Source of the DNA: Gnetum montanum
Taxonomy: Eukaryota; Streptophyta; Gnetopsida; Gnetales; Gnetaceae
Reading direction: 5' to 3'
Assembly: GCA_015680685.1 (NCBI GenBank)
Contig: MNCI01027262.1
Location: 1,256,255 to 1,320,254, forward strand
Length of the DNA: 64,000 nt
Below the pieces are notes generated by a model. That model made no database searches and was not told where the DNA came from. It saw only the letters and a list, made by a program, of their open reading frames with translations. The position numbers and the translations under genes were made by a program. The number at the start of each line of letters is the position of its first letter. Positions within the stretch are counted from its first letter, which is position 1. Shown here in pieces: positions 58,351 through 64,000 of the stretch.

Positions 58351-60179
58351 GCAATATTTAACAAATTCCCTCTTCTTTGTTCAAATTAAATTTTTATATG
58401 ACTTAGTAGTCTATGGTGACTTATGAGTCTTCAATATAACTCTAGTTGTCTTACACTCTTCAGCAAGCCATTATTGATTGTTTGCATTTTGACATTTGTA
58501 AATATTATAATTGGAGTTTTGTTAGTACTAGCCTTTGGATTTTAAATTTTATGAATTTATTAAAAAAAATGAATAAACATTACATTATATTATCAAATAT
58601 ATAATTTTATTATTGGAAAGGAACATGAGGGTTAGCATAGGAACTAGATGATGTTATGTACCCTCAAGATATATAATGAACATGAAACTTACACATAACT
58701 AAAAGTTTTGAAAACAAGAGTCTTACGAATAGGCTAAAATTTCATGGACCAGTAATTTTAATTTTTAATATATTACTAGCAATGATAAATACTTTTAATT
58801 TTATCTACTATGATAATTAACTCATTCTAAATAGGTTATAGCTTGAGAATCCAACATTATTTGTGACATATGCTTAAATTAACTATGTTGGCTTACGATC
58901 CTTATATTTTGAGTTACAATGCAATTATCATGATGAAATATGTTGAGGATAAATAATTTATGCAAATTATATTAATTAATCTTTAACCCATGAGATATTT
59001 CAACTGTATAATTTGTATATGTTGAGGATAAATAATTTATGCAAATTATATTAATTAATTCTTAACCCATGACTTATTTTAATTGTATAATTTGTATTAT
59101 GTAAAGTATGTATAAGAATATGAACATGAAAAGTTCATTGGTTACAAGAACAAGTTACATTAAATTTTCAGTCATTTGATGTCAATGATGTCTTTTTATA
59201 TAAAATAAAACCTTTATGAGTACAACAAGAATAGTAAAAAATGTAAGCACTAATCTCTCTAATTCTTAAGAAATTGAAAAAGGTTATTCACCTTGAAATT
59301 GATTTTTTAAATAAGTATTATCATGAATAAAAAAAAATCAAAGATATAAAACATAACTTCCTAAGATATAAAAAATATTAAACTTTGTTACTAGTCATCA
59401 TGCTAAAAATATTTTTGGGAGGAAATTTTTTTTTTTCCCAAGTACATGCACCTACATACTAGCAACCTCTAGTTTTCATAACAATGTTAAATAATGAACT
59501 AACTAATTGAGCTATCTTTAAGAAATCATAATTTAGTGTTGTCTACTAAATTAGTGACATATGGTTTCTATGCCAAGACTATTACTACTAACCTAATGGC
59601 TCATTGTTTCTTAAGTTAATCATAATAGCAATATTTTCATTTGTTTTATTATGGGTTTGTTATTATCATGTTTCTTGAGTTTTTTCATACAACAAAGGAG
59701 CACATACCCTAGCTTTTAACAAGAAAAGTCATTTTTAACCTTTTAAAGAAATTTAGCTAGTAAGTATATGGTAATGAAATATCTTGAAAAGCAATAGTTG
59801 AAGTGAAAAAAAAAGCTTGAACCTAAGAGATGTAAAGATAGGAAATATTAGAACTTAAAATTATTTGACTATAAGTATACCCTACTTTTTCAATCATGAT
59901 TTTAAAAATTTTATTATTTTTAAGTTTCTAAATTTTAAATAAGAATAAAATTGTGGCTACATTTCATAGAGTAAATATTCTTGTTGAATTTGAGAAATTA
60001 ATCTTAAAAAATATGATTTCTTATAATATATATTACCAACCAAAACTTCTTCATAGCCAATCCCAACTTATAGAAAGAACTTTGAAATTCTATTTCTTGT
60101 CAAATCATTAAAAAAAATAAAATAAAAAATTCTGAGTACATCAAAACATCAACATAAAAGAGAGTATAAAAACAGAGTT
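58351..60179. other. Very AT-rich sequence without genes
   Basis: No domain found on either strand. It contains a 79-bp tandem duplication (58941-59098), annotated separately. Confidence 0.5.
58941..59098. repeat. 79-bp tandem duplication
   Basis: TGTTGAGGATAAATAATTTA begins copies at 58941 and 59020; the two copies differ by a handful of bases. Confidence 0.85.
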
Positions 60180-60180
60180 T

Positions 60181-60202
60181 AGCTTGTTAGTGCTAACAAG
60201 CT
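60181..60202. repeat. Perfect inverted repeat (hairpin)
   Basis: AGCTTGTTAG and CTAACAAGCT, 10-bp arms separated by TG, directly at the edge of a GC-richer block (60200-60560). Confidence 0.8.
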
Positions 60203-60560
60203 AGATAGCACTCCCTTGCTCCCCTCACGTGGATGCCACGGGGACTACCAGCTAAACCCTCCAGATTCATCATTGCATGTTGGTAGTTGGTGTCGCGCTC
60301 CAAGGAGCGCATGCAACATCCCATAGCACGTCCCATGACACACCCAGTAAAAACACCCCAACACAGAGTTGAACTACACAACCCTCCCAAGCGAGGTCCT
60401 ACCAAGTGGGGTAATGAGGTAGGTCATAGCCTCCTCTTACTAATGCATGGAACTGCCATGCCAGTATGGTTTTGAAGACACAAGGAGCGGAGGACCCCTT
60501 GTGCTCCCACAGCCCCTGAACTATGGGGTTGGTAGCAGGCCACCACCAACCTTGCTACCT
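60203..60560 (-). repeat. GC-richer SINE-like block
   Basis: On the minus strand, A-box-like CACTTGGTAGGACC is followed by B-box-like GTTGTGTAGTTCAACTC (about 60370-60415). A second small hairpin, GCGCTCCAAGGAGCGC, lies at 60295-60310. The composition contrasts sharply with the AT-rich flanks, which suggests an inserted SINE or other short element. Confidence 0.4.
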
Positions 60561-60609
60561 CTCTCACACTAATAGCTTTGTTGATGCCTATTTAGGTTTT
60601 CATCATTAG

Positions 60610-61510
60610 TTATAATCATAGTGGGACTACATCAAGGGTCTACAATTAACTCGTACTTATTTGGTATCATTATGGATGAATTAACAAAGGAAATCTCCTC
60701 GTGTATGCTATTTGCAAATAATATTGTGTTGATGGATATATCTCAAGAAAATACTGTTGCTAAAATGGAGAAGTGAAGACATGCTCTAGGATCAAAAGGC
60801 TTAAAAATTAGCAGAAGTAAGACAAAATATATGGAATGTAATTTTAATCACAACATAAATAGTAGTAAAATAAAAGTAACTCTTCAAGGAAAAAAAATCC
60901 CTTACTCCAAACAATTTGCTACTTAGGATCAATCCTCTAATTAGAGTGTAAAATTGATGAAGATATCAACAATAGAATTGAGGCAATATGGTCAAAAGGA
61001 AAACAATGAGTGGTATTTTATGTGAAAATAGAATACCAATAAAATTCAAAGGGAAATTTTATAGGATAATAATGAAGCCTTCTATCTTATATGGTAATGA
61101 ATGTTGGGCAATACAAAAAAGTCATGAATAAAAAATTAGTGTGGTAGAAATGGAATGCTTTGATGGATGTTTAATGTTATTAGAAGAGATAAACTACATA
61201 ATACAAACATCAGAAGAAGACATGGATTGGCTTGTACTTCAAATAAGCTACAAGAATGATGGCTTAGATAGTTTGGACATATGCAAAGAAGATTAAATAA
61301 TGAGCCTATAAGCAAAGGTTGCTACATCATTGTTCTAGGAAAGCTACCAAAAGGAAGCTCAAATAAGACATGTGAAAAAAATGCTTGAAGATGATTTGAA
61401 GAAACTACAAATAAACAAACATCCATCTCTTCATAGAGGCAAATGACAAAAAATAACTAATGTAGTTGACCCTATTCTATTAGGTCAAGGCTAGGAAGAT
61501 GATGATGATC
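60610..61510 (+). pseudogene. RTE-type LINE fragment
   Basis: Translation through frameshifts gives GIIMDELTKEISSCMLFANNIVLMD (the FADD box as FANN), GLKISRSKTKYMECNF, IPYSKQF, then RRHGLACTSNKLQE and FGHMQRR. The end has ATGATGATGAT near 61500, like the short terminal repeats of plant RTE elements. The catalytic aspartates are lost. Confidence 0.7.
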
Positions 61511-61799
61511 CTTAGTTACAATTAATCATCCTTTCTAGGATAGGAAATAGATTAGGCCTTGATCTTATTGAGAAGGGCCTTGATAGGTTTTATTTCTTAC
61601 TAAAAGATTACTTGTAAAAGAAAAAAGAAAAAAGCTCATTTGAAAGAAAAATGAGTGCAACCATTAGAAATAAGATATAAATTGTAATAGAAGCTATTAG
61701 CTTTGCTTTTACATGAATCCAAAAATATAAAAAGAATTAATACTTCAAGAAATGAATTAAATATTCAACCTTCATTATAAGTTTTCTTGGCAGGTGTTG
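61511..61799. other. Nothing recognised
   Basis: AT-rich spacer between the RTE fragment and a SINE-like copy. Confidence 0.4.
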
Positions 61800-61945
61800 G
61801 AACATGAAATATGTAAAGCATAGGTATACCCTAAGATTTATAGAAGTTTATAACTTAGTGCTACATAGTAGAATTGAACTCATGACCTAGGGTTACTAAG
61901 CCTAAGCTCATACCACTAGGCTAACACCTCATTATTTTAGAAGTT
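61800..61945 (-). repeat. SINE-like, tRNA-derived sequence (family 1)
   Basis: On the minus strand GAGGTGTTAGCCTAGTGG (A-box) and GGTCATGAGTTCAATTC (B-box), with the same head as the copy at 11060-11215 (GAGGTGTTAGC; TCATG.GTT.AATT). This is the best-preserved copy. Confidence 0.55.
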
Positions 61946-62224
61946 TTCTTACTTGAAGCTTTAAGTAAAACCAACATATTTAAGAATTTGATATCTAACT
62001 CCTAAAGGATGATCATAATTATGTTCTTTTTATTGGAAAATAGATGTACAATGAAGTTTCCAAATCTTGCAATGGGTATACATAGTATTGTTGAAACATA
62101 GATATTGTAAGAGGACTTAGTGGAAGGCCTTGGTAATAAAAAATAAAATAAATTAAGAGATTTTAAAAGGCACCATTAATTTCTAAAATTCCTTAATAGT
62201 TTTTTCCTATAATATTTAATTAAA

Positions 62225-62295
62225 CAATTACATGTTATCTTAGTCATAAGAGTCTCGACATAAAAACCTAAGGTCACAAGTTCAATTTTGTGCTG
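62225..62295 (+). repeat. SINE-like fragment
   Basis: B-box-like GGTCACAAGTTCAATTTTG with a weak A-box-like TAGTCATAAGAG upstream. Confidence 0.3.
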
Positions 62296-63699
62296 GAGTT
62301 GTCAACTGTGTATCATTTTTAAAGGGATATTCAAGACCTCTCATGATCATATCAAAGCCTTGTTAAACATTTTTGTGTATTCTATAGACGCTTGATGATC
62401 TCTCTAGGATGTAAGTAAGCTTTTTCATCTCCATTTTCATTTCCAAATTTAACATGATATCATATTTTAACATAGGATCACATTATTGTTGCAGTAGAAG
62501 CTTTAACATTATTTTTGTTTATCATTCAAAGTATATGCCAATGTAAATGAAATGATACTATATCAACATAATTGATGAGTTGTGATATCAGAGCCTTCCA
62601 TGCGATATCAGAGCTTTGATCTAAGGCAACAAGGGGCTTGGAAGTGAGGGTTTTAGCATTGAAGATTTCTATCATGAGGGTTTTAACATTAATTTGATCT
62701 AAAACAATAGGAAGGGTAGTTAGATGTAGGCTAGATTGATTGACATTTTGTAAGTGTGGATTTATTGCCAAAGAAATTGACTCATCTACTAAAGAAATTT
62801 CAAAATTTTATTATGGCCTCATCCTAGGCCACCCAAAAGAAATTTATAAATATAGTTACTATCAAAAAACTTCCAGTTGCATAATAGAAGTATATGGTTA
62901 ACCAAATGGCATTGCTAGATGAAACCCATCAACAAAACAAAGAAATTATTTGAAGGATATTAGCCCTCAAAGAAAAGATTGCAGGAAAAAGGAAACTAGT
63001 ATTTCTCCAAAAAATAATGAACAGATTACTTGAAGCTAAGGAAAATAAAAATGAATCTAACCTTGAAGGAATAGAGACAAAGATAGACAAAGGGTGAAAT
63101 AAATGAAACTTTATTTAAGAAATTTAATAAGCTTATATATGATATACATATAACTTCTCCAAAAATTCATAAAGCTTTTAGTGTTCCAAGTGAACAACAT
63201 GAAAATCCCTAACATATAACTATTAGGTTTCATGATGTAGAAGGTAGAATACATGTTTGAAGATATTAAAGCCATATGAAGCAAACTAAACACTATAAAA
63301 ACATCTAGATAAATAAGAATCTTACTTGAAAAAAAACTTGCAAAAAGGGCTAAATAATGGGAAAAGGTTAAAGTGGCTCATGAATAAGGTATTGTGGCAT
63401 ACGTAAATGCTAGTAACGTGGCAATCATTATACATAAGTAATTTTCTAAAAATTATTCAAAAAATATATATGCCCTTTAAGGTGTAGGTTTCTTAACATT
63501 GATGATAAAATTACAAATAAAACTATTTCTTTGAATAATATTAGCTTCTTTGATAACTTTGATATTTTAGGTTTTATTGAAACTTAGAAAGATTTTTCTT
63601 CTATAAATTTTCTAGTTATTACATTTATTAAATTTTTTTGTAAGAAATACAAGAGTAGGGCAAAGACGCAGACCTTTTAGCGGCATTGTTGTGTTAGTA
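62296..63699. other. AT-rich sequence, nothing firm
   Basis: A Lys-rich + strand stretch near 62810-63090 could be the worn N-terminal part of the LINE that follows, but no motif supports it. Confidence 0.3.
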
Positions 63700-64000
63700 A
63701 CAAAATATCTTGAAAATTGTAGTGGATGGTATTTTTAGGGGATGTAATGGTTAAGAAAATGGAATATCTCTCAGGAGGATGTACAAAAAAATCCTATGCA
63801 TATTTCTTATCTTATAACAAAAGTGCATCAAGGAATTCTTCAAGTAAAAATTAGAATATAAGAAATCAAAGCTACAAATTTTAGTTTAGTAGGTGGTAAA
63901 GCTCTAGGATTTGATGATTTTCTAATTGAAGTTTTCAAGAAGCATTAGGATAGCATTGAAAATAATCTCTATCATGTTTTCCAAGAAGCCATTAAAAATG
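63700..64000 (+). pseudogene. L1-type LINE, start of RT domain (cut by window end)
   Basis: WNISQEDVQKNPMH, then a frame change, then GGKALGFDDFLIEVFKKH and NLYHVFQEAIKN at the window edge, matching the KAPGPDGFPIEFFK region of plant LINE RT. It has one stop (TAG after KKH, Trp or Gln expected). The remainder is outside the window. Confidence 0.65.

Noticed and set aside
58261-62295. Possible tRNA genes from A-box/B-box matches
   Set aside because: No cloverleaf can be formed; anticodon stems and acceptor pairing are missing, so SINE-like remains are more likely.

Overview
This window is plant nuclear DNA. The organism is most likely a gymnosperm, probably a conifer, because almost everything here is old, nested retrotransposon sequence around a single intact host gene, and that gene is a dirigent protein. 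The species assignment is inference; no bacterial, organellar or viral signature was seen.

Layout. 1-2036: 3' end of a + strand LTR element (A), with a polypurine tract and one LTR carrying a 13-bp motif array. 2037-8500: decayed minus-strand coding sequence, first an accessory coiled-coil gene (2037-4260), then an Athila-like gag-protease (6310-8500). 8500-11302: noncoding sequence with tRNA-derived SINE-like pieces. 11303-39904: a three-layer nest. A 5'-truncated L1-type LINE, flanked by a perfect 16-bp target duplication, was interrupted by a 7.3-kb Athila-like element (B, 13188-20478, + strand, gag-protease only) and by a 17.8-kb Tat/Ogre-like element (21327-39091, minus strand). 40278-41665: the dirigent gene with TATA box and polyadenylation signal. 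44643-56707: a second Athila-like element (C, + strand, 12.1 kb, perfect CTAAA target duplication) with degraded gag, protease, RT, RNase H and integrase. 56708-64000: AT-rich DNA with fragments of two L1-type LINEs, one RTE-type LINE and several SINE-like pieces.

Most unusual: the Tat/Ogre-like element carries, between protease and reverse transcriptase, a 5.3-kb insert whose opposite strand encodes a gene of about eight exons with recognisable GT-AG splice sites, a globular N-terminal part and a coiled-coil C-terminal part. A second gene with similar architecture lies at 2037-4260. Other points are interchangeable U3 motif arrays in related LTRs, a gag-protease-only family seen twice with the same 3' junction, and in-frame stops that are almost all C-to-T changes of Gln or Arg codons.

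How the parts fit: apart from the dirigent gene nothing here looks able to make a full-length protein today. The retroelement genes are annotated as pseudogenes, with domains identified by translating through stops. All calls are by eye; no database search was run.
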